From Synechococcus sp. CC9311 (GTDB taxonomy: Bacteria; Cyanobacteriota; Cyanobacteriia; PCC-6307; Cyanobiaceae): a stretch of DNA of 64,000 nt. This document shows, one piece after another, positions 35,514 through 45,366 of the stretch (the first letter of the stretch is position 1; every line of letters begins with the position of its first letter). Under the pieces are notes generated by a model. The model was not told the DNA's origin and did no database searches. It saw nothing but the letters and a program-made list of their open reading frames with translations. The stretch covers positions 1,364,001 to 1,428,000 of the forward strand of contig NC_008319.1 of NCBI RefSeq assembly GCF_000014585.1, read 5' to 3'. Both the position numbers and the translations under genes were made by a program.

Positions 35514-36976
35514 TTACATTTTTTAGACAGCTTCGCCATCTATGTAGGCAGTTTGATTCTTCGTCCAACAGTGTTAGCCGGCTTGTTCTTTATATCCAAC
35601 TCGTCACAGTTGTTCTAATACTTTCATCTGTTATCTTGATTGAAGCTTTTTCAACGATCTCTTCTAAACATTTAAAAAATCAGCTCAATGCTGCTCTTCT
35701 TCAAGAAGACCAAGTTGCCTATCTTATTGGAGAATTGGCTGAAATTGATCATATAAAGGAAGATTTTCTGCTATCAGTTAACAATTCAGATCAGTCAGGG
35801 CGAGAGTTGGTTTTACTTTTACAGAAACATCTCTCAGACCTTTCTTCTGAATTCAATGTTGGTTGGATGAGGCGAGCTGACGATGGTTTGCCTACCCTTA
35901 TCACAAAAGAATTTGATTCAGCCCAATTGCGCATCTTACGTGCACAACGTGTTGTTTCTAGCTTTCTGCTTAGAAATAGTGTAGTGACCCAAGAAGATGT
36001 ACTGGATCTCTTAAGGGGATACCCATTAATGGATCTCCGTTTTGCTCACTCCAATCTTTTAGCCTCCAATAATGATCTCAATTTACTGAGCCAGGATCTT
36101 GAGCAAGAGCTTCGGAGAACTGAGAATTACTTCGAAATATTGCTTATTATCACCCTTCTTGTTGCATCAAGTGTAGCGATAGTGTCGTCTTACCTGGTGT
36201 ATAAGCGCACAATTGTGAAACCCCTGGAGTCGATCTATGCGATTACTTCAGCTGTCCCTATTCTGAATACAGCTGGTGATACCTCAGAGGGTCTTGCTGA
36301 CCTTCAAGTTGTGGGCAAGGAACTTCAATCTTCTGATAATGGAGTCCTTGAAATCAGGATGTTGCGTCAGATATTGTCTGGCCTTCTGAACCGTCTGTTT
36401 CTCTCCTGTGAAGCTCTGAATGATCTCTCGATGACAGATCCGTTATGTCAGATTGGTAATCGCAGATCTCTAGACATTTATGGAGAAAAGGCTTGGAAGC
36501 AGGCAGTGCGAACAGTTAGCCCTATAGCAATCTTGATGATTGATGTTGACAATTTCAAACAGTTCAATGACATTTATGGTCATAGCAAAGGCGATGATGT
36601 TTTGGTATCTATAGCTCAATGTTTTCCTAAAGTATTGCGACGTCCCTTGGATGATTGCTTTCGTTATGGAGGAGAAGAATTTTTGATCCTCATGTATGAC
36701 GTTTCCGCTGAAAATTTCAATCACTTTTGTCATAAGCTGCGTGATTCTGTTGAAAACCTTTCGATTGAACATCGAGGTGTAAAGACTGGACGAGTCACAA
36801 TTAGCTGTGGTGGTTGTTATGTATTCAACCCTTGCTCTTTATCCCTTGATGATGCGATTCAACACGCTGATCAAGAGCTTTATCGCGCAAAGAAGCATGG
36901 CCGCAATCAGGTTTCCATCTACTCGATTGAGCGACCTTGGTTCGTGAAACCACCGAACAATTCAATGAATATCTGA
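35510..36976 (+). CDS. membrane diguanylate cyclase with periplasmic sensor region
   Basis: 488 residues. Two membrane helices (about 22-44 and 206-229) enclose a periplasmic helical sensor region. After a cytoplasmic linker comes a GGDEF domain (about 315-475) with active-site GGEEF near 387-391 and an intact inhibitory I-site RPLD five residues before it (RPLDDCFRYGGEEF). It should synthesise c-di-GMP with product inhibition. The start overlaps the stop of the binding-protein gene by 4 bases, indicating a dedicated two-protein receptor. The frame continues after its stop into the truncated acyl-CoA synthetase, a visible recombination junction. Confidence 0.87.
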   Translation: MITFFRQLRHLCRQFDSSSNSVSRLVLYIQLVTVVLILSSVILIEAFSTISSKHLKNQLNAALLQEDQVAYLIGELAEIDHIKEDFLLSVNNSDQSGRELVLLLQKHLSDLSSEFNVGWMRRADDGLPTLITKEFDSAQLRILRAQRVVSSFLLRNSVVTQEDVLDLLRGYPLMDLRFAHSNLLASNNDLNLLSQDLEQELRRTENYFEILLIITLLVASSVAIVSSYLVYKRTIVKPLESIYAITSAVPILNTAGDTSEGLADLQVVGKELQSSDNGVLEIRMLRQILSGLLNRLFLSCEALNDLSMTDPLCQIGNRRSLDIYGEKAWKQAVRTVSPIAILMIDVDNFKQFNDIYGHSKGDDVLVSIAQCFPKVLRRPLDDCFRYGGEEFLILMYDVSAENFNHFCHKLRDSVENLSIEHRGVKTGRVTISCGGCYVFNPCSLSLDDAIQHADQELYRAKKHGRNQVSIYSIERPWFVKPPNNSMNI

Positions 36977-37531
36977 GAAAATCGGCTTGGCTCTGTAGGA
37001 AAGATGTGTCCTGGTTTTGAAGGCTGCATCCGCTCATCCGATCGACGAGAGCTGAGTGTTGGTGAGGAGGGTGTGCTTTGGGTTAAGTCGCCCACTCTGA
37101 CGGTCGGATATTGGAATAATCTCGCCGCTACAGCAGAGATCATTCAGGAGGGTTGGCTCAATACGGGTGACGCCATGCGTCTCGATGATGATGGCTATCT
37201 CTGGTTTTGTGGTCGCCGCAAACAAATCATCGTTCACGATGGATCCAATATTTGTCCTCAAGATGTAGAGGAAGCTTTGATGGAGCATCCCGCTGTAGAT
37301 CAAGCTGGTGTGATCGGGATTGAAGATGCTGTGCATGGACAACATGTGCATGCTTATGTCTCTTTCAAATCTGGTTTCGATGTCCCCACAGTTCCAGAAC
37401 TGATTGTTTTTGCGCGTGAGCGTGTTGGGTACAAGGCTCCGGAAGTTTTGCAGGTTCTTCCCTCTCTTCCTCTTAATGCTGTGGGAAAGATCAACCGTGT
37501 GGCCCTTCATGCCATGAGCTCCAGGCATTGA
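36977..37531 (+). pseudogene. 3' fragment of an AMP-forming acyl-CoA synthetase
   Basis: Only the C-terminal portion of the ANL family is present: RLGSVGKMCPGFEG, then the A7/A8 region (NTGDAMRLDDDGYLWFCGRR, IIVHDGSNICPQDVEE) and the A10 motif LNAVGKINR carrying the catalytic Lys. The first about 350 residues with the P-loop and adenylate-binding motifs are missing. The fragment begins in frame directly after the TGA of the GGDEF gene, so the upstream part was replaced by that gene. An ATG at 37004 could allow translation of about 175 residues, but without the large N-terminal domain it cannot be a working synthetase. Confidence 0.78.
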
Positions 37532-37649
37532 ACTGCTTATAATTTTAAGTATTTACTGGCAAATCATTATCCTAATCAATTACTTATATTTAAGCGGAAT
37601 CTGCATTCTTGTTGACAATTGCAAGATCAGTATCTAGTATTTTAATGTA

Positions 37650-39428
37650 TTGATTGATGTTGTCGTGAAAAAATCATTGGTTGATCTTGTCCAAACGATT
37701 AAAGCTGTTGGTCCAATATTGTTAAGCGCTATTAAAAGCGGTCAATTGTTTGTTCCTCAATGCGAACTCACTGATCCCGACCCAGACGTCTTGTGCGAGT
37801 ACGATGTAAGAATTCCTGTGAGTGAGGGATTCTCCGTCACGGCAAATATTTACCGCTCAAGAAAAGCGGCAAAGAACGGAGTGAAAGTACCTGTAGTGAT
37901 GTGCGCGCATCCATATGACAATCATCTAACCCCTGCTCTTAAGAAGACACCTTTTAACGCTGCACCTCAGCAATATCGTTTGATTCCCCAACCATCTGGT
38001 AAGCCAGCATTCTCTAAGATTACGAGTTGGGAATCTCCAGATCCAAATTTTTGGGTTTCCTCCGGATATGCCGTTGTCAATATGAATATGCCGGGCTATT
38101 CCAATAGTGAGGGACCACCAAGTGCATTTACCGAACATCAGGCCAAGTGCTATTACGAGGCTATTGAGTGGGTTGCAAAGCAACCTTGGTGTACAGGCAA
38201 AGTTGGTCTAAATGGGGTCAGCTTCCTTGCTATCTCGCAGTTTCATGTTGCGGCATGCCAAGCATATGGTGGCCCTCCTCCATCCCTCTGCTGTATTTCA
38301 CCCTGGGAAGGTCTTACAGATCCATATCGAGATATTTATGCGATTGGTGGTCTTCCAGAAGTTGGTTTTCCAGCTTTCTGGTGGATAACTGAAGTCAAAC
38401 CTGTTATCAACGGTTCACAGAAAGATTTTGTGGAGTCAGAAGGGGACATCCCCACAGATTGGGGAGACAAGCACCCTCTTTATGATGATTTTTGGAAATC
38501 TAAGGCAGCAAAATTAGAAGAGATCACGATCCCCATGCTCGTTTGCGGCTCGTTTTCTTGTCAAAGCTTGCACACAATGGGCTCTTTCCGAGCATTTATC
38601 AAAGCGCAGTCAAAACATAAGTGGATCTATACACATCGCACGGGTCAGTGGAACTCGTACTACTCACCAGAAGTACAAACTCTGACTCGTAACTTTATGG
38701 ATTGTTTCTTGAAGGGAGATGAGTCAAGTGGATTTCTAAATAGACCTAGTGTACGTCTAGAAGTCCGCTCCAGCCTTGACAAAATTCATGAGATTCGCCA
38801 TGAGAACGAGTGGCCAATTGCTCGAACTAATTATACAAAACTCTTTTTAGGGCAACAACAATCGCTTCAGTTAGAGCCTCAGGAGATTGAAACGGAACTG
38901 TCATATTCAGCAAAACATGGAAAAACAACTTTCCAATACACATTTGCGGAAGATACTGAACTCAGCGGATACATGAAACTTTGTCTTTGGGTGGAGGCAC
39001 GGTCAAGGGATGCTGGTGAAAAACAACCGGAAGACATGGCCTTTTATGTTGCTGTTAATAAGCTCGATAGTGAAAACAAACCAGTTCACTTTTATGGCTG
39101 CATTGGTACGACCAATGATATGGTGACACGAGGCTGGGGTAGGGCATCCCTTCGAGAACTTGATCCTATGGAATCTACCGATTGGAATCCTGTGCCCTCT
39201 GCTTCGCGATGGCAGTTACTTAAGAAGGCTGAAATTGTGCAGATCAATATTGCTTTGTATCCCAGCAGTACATTTTTTATGGCAGGTGAGAGCATCAAAC
39301 TTATAATTGGATCAAGCGAAATCATTTCTACTCCTCCATATATAAAAAATAGTTCTTTTAATCATGGAAAGCATATTATTCACTATGGCGGTAAATATGA
39401 CTCACATCTTCTCGTCCCAAAGATCTAG
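37650..39428 (+). CDS. CocE/NonD-family hydrolase
   Basis: 592 residues from TTG. The N-terminal alpha/beta-hydrolase domain has SVTANIYRSRK, the oxyanion region VVMCAHPYDNHLTPA and the nucleophile elbow GLNGVSFLA (Ser near 189, variant of GxSYxG). The C-terminal jelly-roll domain typical of cocaine esterase/X-Pro dipeptidyl peptidase occupies about 395-590. No signal peptide. Family members cleave esters or amides, including acyl prolines and beta-lactam side chains. The substrate here is unknown. It follows the synthetase fragment after about 118 AT-rich bases. Confidence 0.8.
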   Translation: MIDVVVKKSLVDLVQTIKAVGPILLSAIKSGQLFVPQCELTDPDPDVLCEYDVRIPVSEGFSVTANIYRSRKAAKNGVKVPVVMCAHPYDNHLTPALKKTPFNAAPQQYRLIPQPSGKPAFSKITSWESPDPNFWVSSGYAVVNMNMPGYSNSEGPPSAFTEHQAKCYYEAIEWVAKQPWCTGKVGLNGVSFLAISQFHVAACQAYGGPPPSLCCISPWEGLTDPYRDIYAIGGLPEVGFPAFWWITEVKPVINGSQKDFVESEGDIPTDWGDKHPLYDDFWKSKAAKLEEITIPMLVCGSFSCQSLHTMGSFRAFIKAQSKHKWIYTHRTGQWNSYYSPEVQTLTRNFMDCFLKGDESSGFLNRPSVRLEVRSSLDKIHEIRHENEWPIARTNYTKLFLGQQQSLQLEPQEIETELSYSAKHGKTTFQYTFAEDTELSGYMKLCLWVEARSRDAGEKQPEDMAFYVAVNKLDSENKPVHFYGCIGTTNDMVTRGWGRASLRELDPMESTDWNPVPSASRWQLLKKAEIVQINIALYPSSTFFMAGESIKLIIGSSEIISTPPYIKNSSFNHGKHIIHYGGKYDSHLLVPKI

Positions 39429-39905
39429 CGTGAAGAGCTAAGACCGTAGATGTCTAATTAGTAGCTTGACTTTCAATAATTTGCTTAGCCTATAAAGCAA
39501 AAATTGTGATCCAATCATGACTCATCATCTTTATTTTGTGATGTCTACAGGGAGAACGCAGAACTCATGAGCTGATTCAGATTTTTAAGGAATGTAAGCC
39601 GGCAAAGGCTTAACTGATGGCCAATAAAGGATGCTAATTCATTCAAGGCCGATGCAGCAACGCGACATGCTCAGTACATTCCCGTGAGCTACTACCCATA
39701 GTCAACACGGCTTGGGAAACCCATCAGGCAGCAGCGGATTCTTAGCACCTATTCATCGAACTATGGATCAACCTGCAGAAAATCGGTTGGCAACGCTGAA
39801 TACCTCCATAAGAGAAAGAATGGACTATCAGGACCAAATTTTTTTGCAGCTCAAATATCATTCAGATTAAATAAAAGCGACTCAAGCAAGAGTTTTTTCA
39901 TCTTC
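39429..39905. other. intergenic region
   Basis: About 480 bases after the CocE-type gene with no supported gene, hairpin or repeat. It starts a gene-poor, apparently decayed stretch extending to 41738. Confidence 0.4.
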
Positions 39906-40208
39906 ATGCGTGCTCTCCCGATTACTTTGTCTTTAGGTCTGGTTTTTGGCGGATTAGCTGAACGGGGACCGATCGCCCATGCTCAATCCGTTGATGTCAC
40001 AGACATCAAAGCTGAACTCAGCCCCAGTGCACTCAGGGCCTATGGAGAAAGTTCACCCAAGAAACTGAAATCTCGCCTTGGTGAACTCACATTCACCAAG
40101 GGCGGTTTTGCAACGAAGAAAACTGCCTCCAAAGTGAGCAACTTCGTAGACATCTCCCGAGCAGTCGAGCTGTTCATCAATGGAACGCCAACTCCTCGAT
40201 CGTGGTGA
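39906..40208 (+). pseudogene. truncated N-terminus of a DUF1254-type exported protein
   Basis: 100 residues with a signal peptide (cleavage near AHA-QS) followed by LGELTFTKGGFATKKTASKV and VDISRAVELFINGTPTP. This matches, from memory, the start of DUF1254/DUF1214 proteins (L-F-x-G-x-P-T...TA...DF-RAV...LN-P). Those proteins continue for several hundred residues, whereas this frame stops within seven codons of that motif. The downstream DNA contains further short protein-like frames (for example ISAGALGSAIALAVGYGIGR before 40352), but they do not restore the domain. Confidence 0.45.
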
Positions 40209-41738
40209 TGCCTTCTGCTCGCAGCTTCTGGCGTTGGCTTTGACGCATCCCCGTCACCAGGATTAAAAAGACCTTGACTCAATCAGTGCGGGGGCCCTCG
40301 GTAGTGCAATCGCGCTAGCAGTTGGCTACGGCATCGGGAGGGCGAAGCGATGAGCTACCTGAACTGTGTTTTCTGCGAGGCAGAGGTCACATCGCCCCCA
40401 GTACTCAATGACTCAACCGCCAAGGGGATTTGCGAGTTCTTCGTCGCTCGCTGTGGTCGACTCCCTCGCATGGACGAAAAAGGGATGCATATCCCGATGG
40501 GGTCGAGACGGGATCGTGAGCGACAGCTAATGTGACCGTTTTGTTATGGAGTTAATAAGCCCTTAGAGCTCATTAAAAAAGTGGGGACACCTCCAGGGTG
40601 TTCACCTCATAGCGATAGGACCGAGACCCCCTTGAGCGAACGAGCTTCCTCTCAGTGGTGAACCCCGCCAAATTGAGCAGTGCCTGGGGCAAACGGGAAT
40701 CCGCGGCAGGTCTGAGTTCAGCATGGCTTTGGTCGCGTTTGTGCTGTTGGTGAGTTGACGGCAACCGGCGTGGCGGCTGGTGCTGTTTTGTGCCGCGGTT
40801 GGTGCTTTCCCCCTGGCCTGATCCATTCGTCTGCAGAATCACTGCATTGATGGGGAGCGTGGTGTCTGAAGCTGGTCTGAATCCTTCTGATCAACGCTGG
40901 AGTTTCTGGCCGCTGCTGCCACCTCAGAGCTACTGATGGCAACCAATGCAAGAGGCGAGTCCCTGAGACGTCTCTTATTTTTTGTGCAACTGGGCAAGAA
41001 TATATGCAACTGAGTGATGTATTGAGAGTAAAAACAAAACCTCGTACTTTGTATATAAAGGTTTTCGATCCGTTACTGAAAAAGACTTTCCTCCGCATCA
41101 TGCATCTCGCTGAAGAACCACTTGATGAAAGGTATTTAAGGCTCTTGAACCCTGGTTATGGCAACGCGATCAAAGAACAAGGGCGAAAGTCCACGCTTCC
41201 CGGTCTTCTAACGGCTGGACTCTTGCGACAGCATCTCGGGTTGGGGGGTGGTGATCCTCAGTAACTAGCAATCAGGCCCAATACGACGACCAACTGGATT
41301 GCACCTGATACTGATCAGGAGGCTCCCCGCATCATCCGGATCGTTGAGAACGTTCTCTTGATGTATTACACGAGATGTCAATTGATGAGTTTGAGTTTTG
41401 CACTTGAGATTCGCTCCAGTTACAGCAGTGACATTCAGCTTTGGTTTCCACTCTCGGAGGCGATCCCAACCTTTAAGGTTGGCCTATCACTTAATGAGAG
41501 CTCTGCTGACTTCAGAGATAAATCTGGTCTAGAACTTGTCTAAACGTTGTAATTAATGATCAAAAAGGGCGTCTATAGCTCATCGATTGCTATTTAATTT
41601 TCTTTGAAGGCTTACCTCAGCGTTGAGTCTGCACTTCAGCTTTCTGTGCTGAAGCCCAGTTCAGCCCCTAAAGAAGTTGCGTTTGTATTCGATTCTTGTT
41701 GAGCCAAGCAGAGCTATCTAGTTTCAAGACGCTGTCGG
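40209..41738. other. gene-poor, decayed stretch
   Basis: This stretch holds only short frames on both strands. One (40350-40535, plus) has CxxC-like NCVFCEAE and overlaps by ATGA a hydrophobic fragment upstream. Another (minus, ending near 40573) ends with a protein-like tail. A third (41004-41264) is listed separately. None is complete enough to name. It looks like the residue of several lost genes. Confidence 0.4.
41004..41264 (+). CDS. small hypothetical protein, possibly a fragment
   Basis: 86 residues of protein-like composition (FDPLLKKTFLRIMHLAEEPL, then LLNPGYGNAIKEQGRKSTLP and GLLTAGLLRQHLGLG). No known domain is recognised and no ribosome-binding site is clear. In this decayed neighbourhood it could be the C-terminal piece of a longer ancestral gene with a chance ATG. 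Confidence 0.38.
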   Translation: MQLSDVLRVKTKPRTLYIKVFDPLLKKTFLRIMHLAEEPLDERYLRLLNPGYGNAIKEQGRKSTLPGLLTAGLLRQHLGLGGGDPQ

Positions 41739-44018
41739 ATGGCTCAAACCATGGATGTCGATCCCAGTAAGTTGCCACTAGATGACAGCAAACGTGGTGG
41801 CGGTTGGTCCGTAATCACTGGGTGGGGAAGGGCAACCTTCAGCCGCAAAGGCAAGAGGCTCTGGCAAACCTTGAATCACAAGAGCGCTTGTTTGTCCTGT
41901 GCTTGGGGGACTGGAGGCCAGAACGGTGGCTTTCGCGATGAGCTCGGGGAGCCGTTCCAGCGTTGTATCAAGAGCGTGGAAGCGATCCGGGCCGAACTGC
42001 AGCCTGCCGTTCCTCGTTCTGTTTTTAATCGTCGCAGCTTGGGGGAACTGCAGCAGTTGAATTCAGCCTCTTGTGACCGGTTAGGTCGCCTGGACCATCC
42101 CTTGATTCAGCGCGCGGGTCACGACTTCTATGAACCGATCAGTTGGGACGAGGTTCACGACCTTCTTGCCGATGCCTTCAAGACCTCGACTCCAGAGAGG
42201 CTGGCTTCATACAGCTCGGGGCGCTCTTCCAATGAAGCGGCTTACCTACTTCAGTTGCTGATGCGAGCTCGAGGTTCGAACAACCTGGCTGATTGCTCTG
42301 ATCTTTGCCATGCACCATCGAGTGTGGGACTCACTCGCGTTTTCGGAAGCGGCACCTCCAATGTGAGCCTGGAGAGTTTGCGTCAGGCCGATGGTGTGGT
42401 GCTTGTGGGTTCCAATGCTCCGGCAAATCACCCCCGCTTGATGAATGAGTTGATTCGCCTCAGAGAACGAGGGGGCACGGTGGTGGTCATCAATCCTGTT
42501 ATTGAGGGGGGGCTGCTCAAGTTTGGTTCTCCTGCCTTCCCGATCCGTTCTTTATTGCTAAGCAGTGAGATCGCTTCTCTTTATTTGCAACCGATTCCGG
42601 GATCCGATACAGCCGTATTCCTTGGGCTTCAAAAGGCCTGGTTGGAGAGTGGCGCTATCGCATGGGAGTTTGTGAAGTCTCACAGCGACGGCTGGGAGGC
42701 CTTGCAAGAACAATTGATAGGCAGCAGCTGGGAGTCGATTACCCAGTGCTGTGGCCTCAGCCGCGAAGAGTTGGAGTACACCGCTGCCCGTTTGGCAACT
42801 TGCCGTGCTGTGGTGTTTGCCTGGGCGATGGGAATCACACATCACTCCAATGGAACGACCAATGTTCAGGCCATCGCCAACTCGGCTGTTTTAAGCGGAA
42901 ATGTGGGCCGTCCTGGGGCGGGAACAATGCCAATCCGTGGTCATTCCAACGTTCAGGGTTTTGGCTCGATGGGGGTGTCAGTTCGTTTACGCAAACCGAT
43001 GCGATTGGCCCTCGAGGCTTTGCTCCAACGCCCCTTGAGCCGCACCCCAGGTTTTCACGCCAGGGATCTGATTGAGGCCGCCGATCGTGGGGAGGTGGAT
43101 GCACTGCTCTGCCTTGGCGGAAATCTGTTTGGTGCCAATCCGGACAGCACTCAGGCTCGTCGGGCTCTCGGAAGGATTGACACCATCGCCTATCTCGCAA
43201 CAAAACCCAATCAGGGCCATTTTCATGGACTGGGTGCTCGCCAGACCTTGCTCCTCCCTGTCTTTAACCGTTTTGAGACACCTCACCGCACAACGGTGGA
43301 GTCTGGTAACAACTGGGTTCGATTGAATGAGCCTGGAACTACCCATTTAAAACGAGCCAATTTAACCAGCGAAGTGGGGTTTTTAGCCGAATTGGCTCAT
43401 CGCCTCTTTGGAGATGAGCCGATCCACTGGAAACGTCTGCAGGATCCGATTTACGTGCGTGAATTAATTGCCAAGACTGTGCCGGGATATGAGGGGATGG
43501 CGGGTATTGATGCCTCCAATCGCGAGTTCGAAGTGAGTGGCAGGGTATTTTCAGTGCCCCGTTTTTCCACACAAAATGGACGGGCTCAGCTCACGCCAAC
43601 ACCGTTGCCAGAATTGAGTTTTCCCGATGTGGATCACTTTGGTGGGTTAGCCGATGGTGAGCGGGGTTTTGTGCTTAATCTCATCACCGCCCGCAGCCAT
43701 GGGCAGCACAATACGGTTGTGTATAAGGCAGCTGATCGGTATCGCGGCATGCCCCACCGACAAACATTGCTGATTAACCCTGAGGATTTACAGACTTTTG
43801 GTTTTGAGGCCCACGATCGAGTAACAGTTCAGGGTGAAGCGGGGAGCCTTGAGCAGATTGAATTAATCCCAGGATCGATCAGACAGGGGTGCGGACTGAT
43901 GTTTTTCCCGGAAGCCAATGTATTAATGCGTGGCATATCCGATCAGACCTGTGGTACGCCGGCTTTCAAGCGCGTTCCTGTTCTAATCCGAGCACAAGTT
44001 CTTGCAAGCATGAACTGA
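41739..44018 (+). CDS. molybdopterin oxidoreductase, FdhF/YdeP (formate dehydrogenase alpha-like) family
   Basis: 759 residues. An N-terminal CLSCAWGTGG (C51, C54) and ADCSDLCHAPSSVGL are typical of the YdeP/CbbBC-type branch. Cofactor-binding motifs include SSNEAAYLLQLLMRARGSNN and GNVGRPGAGTMPIRGHSNVQG, and a C-terminal Mo-bis-MGD domain has LNLITARSHGQHNTVVYKA. The enzyme is cytosolic with no Tat signal. The branch is distantly related to formate dehydrogenases, but activity is mostly unproven; some members contribute to acid or redox stress. No fdhD or partner subunit is adjacent. Confidence 0.84.
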   Translation: MAQTMDVDPSKLPLDDSKRGGGWSVITGWGRATFSRKGKRLWQTLNHKSACLSCAWGTGGQNGGFRDELGEPFQRCIKSVEAIRAELQPAVPRSVFNRRSLGELQQLNSASCDRLGRLDHPLIQRAGHDFYEPISWDEVHDLLADAFKTSTPERLASYSSGRSSNEAAYLLQLLMRARGSNNLADCSDLCHAPSSVGLTRVFGSGTSNVSLESLRQADGVVLVGSNAPANHPRLMNELIRLRERGGTVVVINPVIEGGLLKFGSPAFPIRSLLLSSEIASLYLQPIPGSDTAVFLGLQKAWLESGAIAWEFVKSHSDGWEALQEQLIGSSWESITQCCGLSREELEYTAARLATCRAVVFAWAMGITHHSNGTTNVQAIANSAVLSGNVGRPGAGTMPIRGHSNVQGFGSMGVSVRLRKPMRLALEALLQRPLSRTPGFHARDLIEAADRGEVDALLCLGGNLFGANPDSTQARRALGRIDTIAYLATKPNQGHFHGLGARQTLLLPVFNRFETPHRTTVESGNNWVRLNEPGTTHLKRANLTSEVGFLAELAHRLFGDEPIHWKRLQDPIYVRELIAKTVPGYEGMAGIDASNREFEVSGRVFSVPRFSTQNGRAQLTPTPLPELSFPDVDHFGGLADGERGFVLNLITARSHGQHNTVVYKAADRYRGMPHRQTLLINPEDLQTFGFEAHDRVTVQGEAGSLEQIELIPGSIRQGCGLMFFPEANVLMRGISDQTCGTPAFKRVPVLIRAQVLASMN

Positions 44019-44160
44019 TCGCCACTCTCATTTGCCTGCGATCGTGACCGACTCAAGCAGATCCTTTCTCTTACTTCTGGAATCAATGGCAGTGCACCTA
44101 TCCTGAGAGGTGCTTCAGCGGGGATCAAGGTCGTCAAATGAGTGTCATGGATCTGAGCTC

Positions 44161-45366
44161 ATGAGCGATCCCCTACCCCAGCAAACAAACGAATCAAATG
44201 CCTCAGTGCGCGAGCAACGCTGGCCTTGGTGGCCGCTGCTGCCGCTGTATCCCTATGGCAAGCGCGCCACCCACTTTGAAGAACTGATCCCAGGCCAGGT
44301 TTGGAGCTTTGAGCAGCTTCAGGGGGTCTATTACGTGGCGGTGCCGATCCGGCTCACCGTGGTGAAGGTGCCAGGTGGCTTGATGCTGGTGAATCCACTG
44401 CCCCCCACGACGGAATTGCTCGCAGGCCTGGCGGCACTGGAAACGGAACATGGGCCGGTATGCACGATCGTGTTACCCACCGCATCCGGCCTGGAGCACA
44501 AGCTTCCGCTTGGCCCCCTCGCTCGCGCCTTTCCCAAGGCTGACGTGTGGGTCTGCCCAGGCCAGTGGAGTTTTCCGGTGCAACTTCCTCTGAGCTGGCT
44601 CGGGGTACCGGCAACACGCACCAAAGTTTTGCTCACGGATGGTGTACCCCATCCCGAGGTGTGCCAATGGATTTCGCTTGGTCCACTCGATCTCGGTGTG
44701 GGCCGGTTTCAAGAGATCAGCTGCCTGCATCAACCCAGTGGCTCCCTGTTGATTACCGATGCCCTGGTGGGCATTCACTCCACACCACCCGCGATCTTTG
44801 ATCGCGATCCCACGCCTGTGCTGTTTCATGCGCGCGAGCGTGGTGATCAACCCCTCACTGATTCGCCAGAGGCTCGCCGGCGTGGCTGGGCACGATTGGT
44901 GCTCTTCGCCTCATATCTCAGGCCCCATTGCCTGCGAGTGCCACCCATCGCCGAGCTGTTGCGCCATGCCTTTCGCCCTGGGTTGCGGTCGTGGAAAGCC
45001 CACTTCGGGCTGTATCCGTTCGATTGGCAAGACGGGTGGCGTGACGATGCTGCGGTCTTGATGGGCGATGAGACCGCCAAGCTGCAGGTAGCCCCAGTGC
45101 TGGAACGACTGGTGTTACCGCGAGCCCAACAAGCGATCAACGCCTGGCTTCAACAACTGGAATCAAAATCGGATCTGTGCTGGTTGATCCCCGCCCACTA
45201 CAGCGCGCCGCTTGCTTTTAACGCGCAACAGGCATCGGTGTTGCGATCGGAACTACAACAAAAAAACTGGGCACCCAATGAAGGAAATTGGACCTTCCTC
45301 GGTGGCATCGATCAGCGTCTTTTAGAGCTTGGATTCGTGCCCGAGAATCCATTAAAAAAAGACTAA
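44161..45366 (+). CDS. DUF4336 protein (metallo-beta-lactamase-like fold)
   Basis: 401 residues from ATG 44161; a GTG at 44110 would add 17 residues. The sequence starts the domain at WPWWPLLPLYPYGKRATHFE and continues GVYYVAVPIRLTVVKVPGGL and LMLVNPLPPT, as in cyanobacterial and plant DUF4336 proteins. These look like metallo-beta-lactamase relatives that have lost the HxHxDH site. No signal peptide. Function unknown. Decayed copies of its 5' region occur at 9268-9440 and 27561-27600. A hairpin separates it from the convergent DUF760 gene. Confidence 0.72.
   Translation: MSDPLPQQTNESNASVREQRWPWWPLLPLYPYGKRATHFEELIPGQVWSFEQLQGVYYVAVPIRLTVVKVPGGLMLVNPLPPTTELLAGLAALETEHGPVCTIVLPTASGLEHKLPLGPLARAFPKADVWVCPGQWSFPVQLPLSWLGVPATRTKVLLTDGVPHPEVCQWISLGPLDLGVGRFQEISCLHQPSGSLLITDALVGIHSTPPAIFDRDPTPVLFHARERGDQPLTDSPEARRRGWARLVLFASYLRPHCLRVPPIAELLRHAFRPGLRSWKAHFGLYPFDWQDGWRDDAAVLMGDETAKLQVAPVLERLVLPRAQQAINAWLQQLESKSDLCWLIPAHYSAPLAFNAQQASVLRSELQQKNWAPNEGNWTFLGGIDQRLLELGFVPENPLKKD

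Noticed and set aside
37556-37580. ATCATTATCC as a Fur-type site before the CocE hydrolase
   Set aside because: Only half of the shared core is present and there is no dyad; such words are expected in AT-rich DNA.
40573-41101. Overlapping minus-strand frames with basic composition
   Set aside because: They overlap each other in different frames, have no recognisable domain apart from a short protein-like tail, and sit in a decayed stretch.
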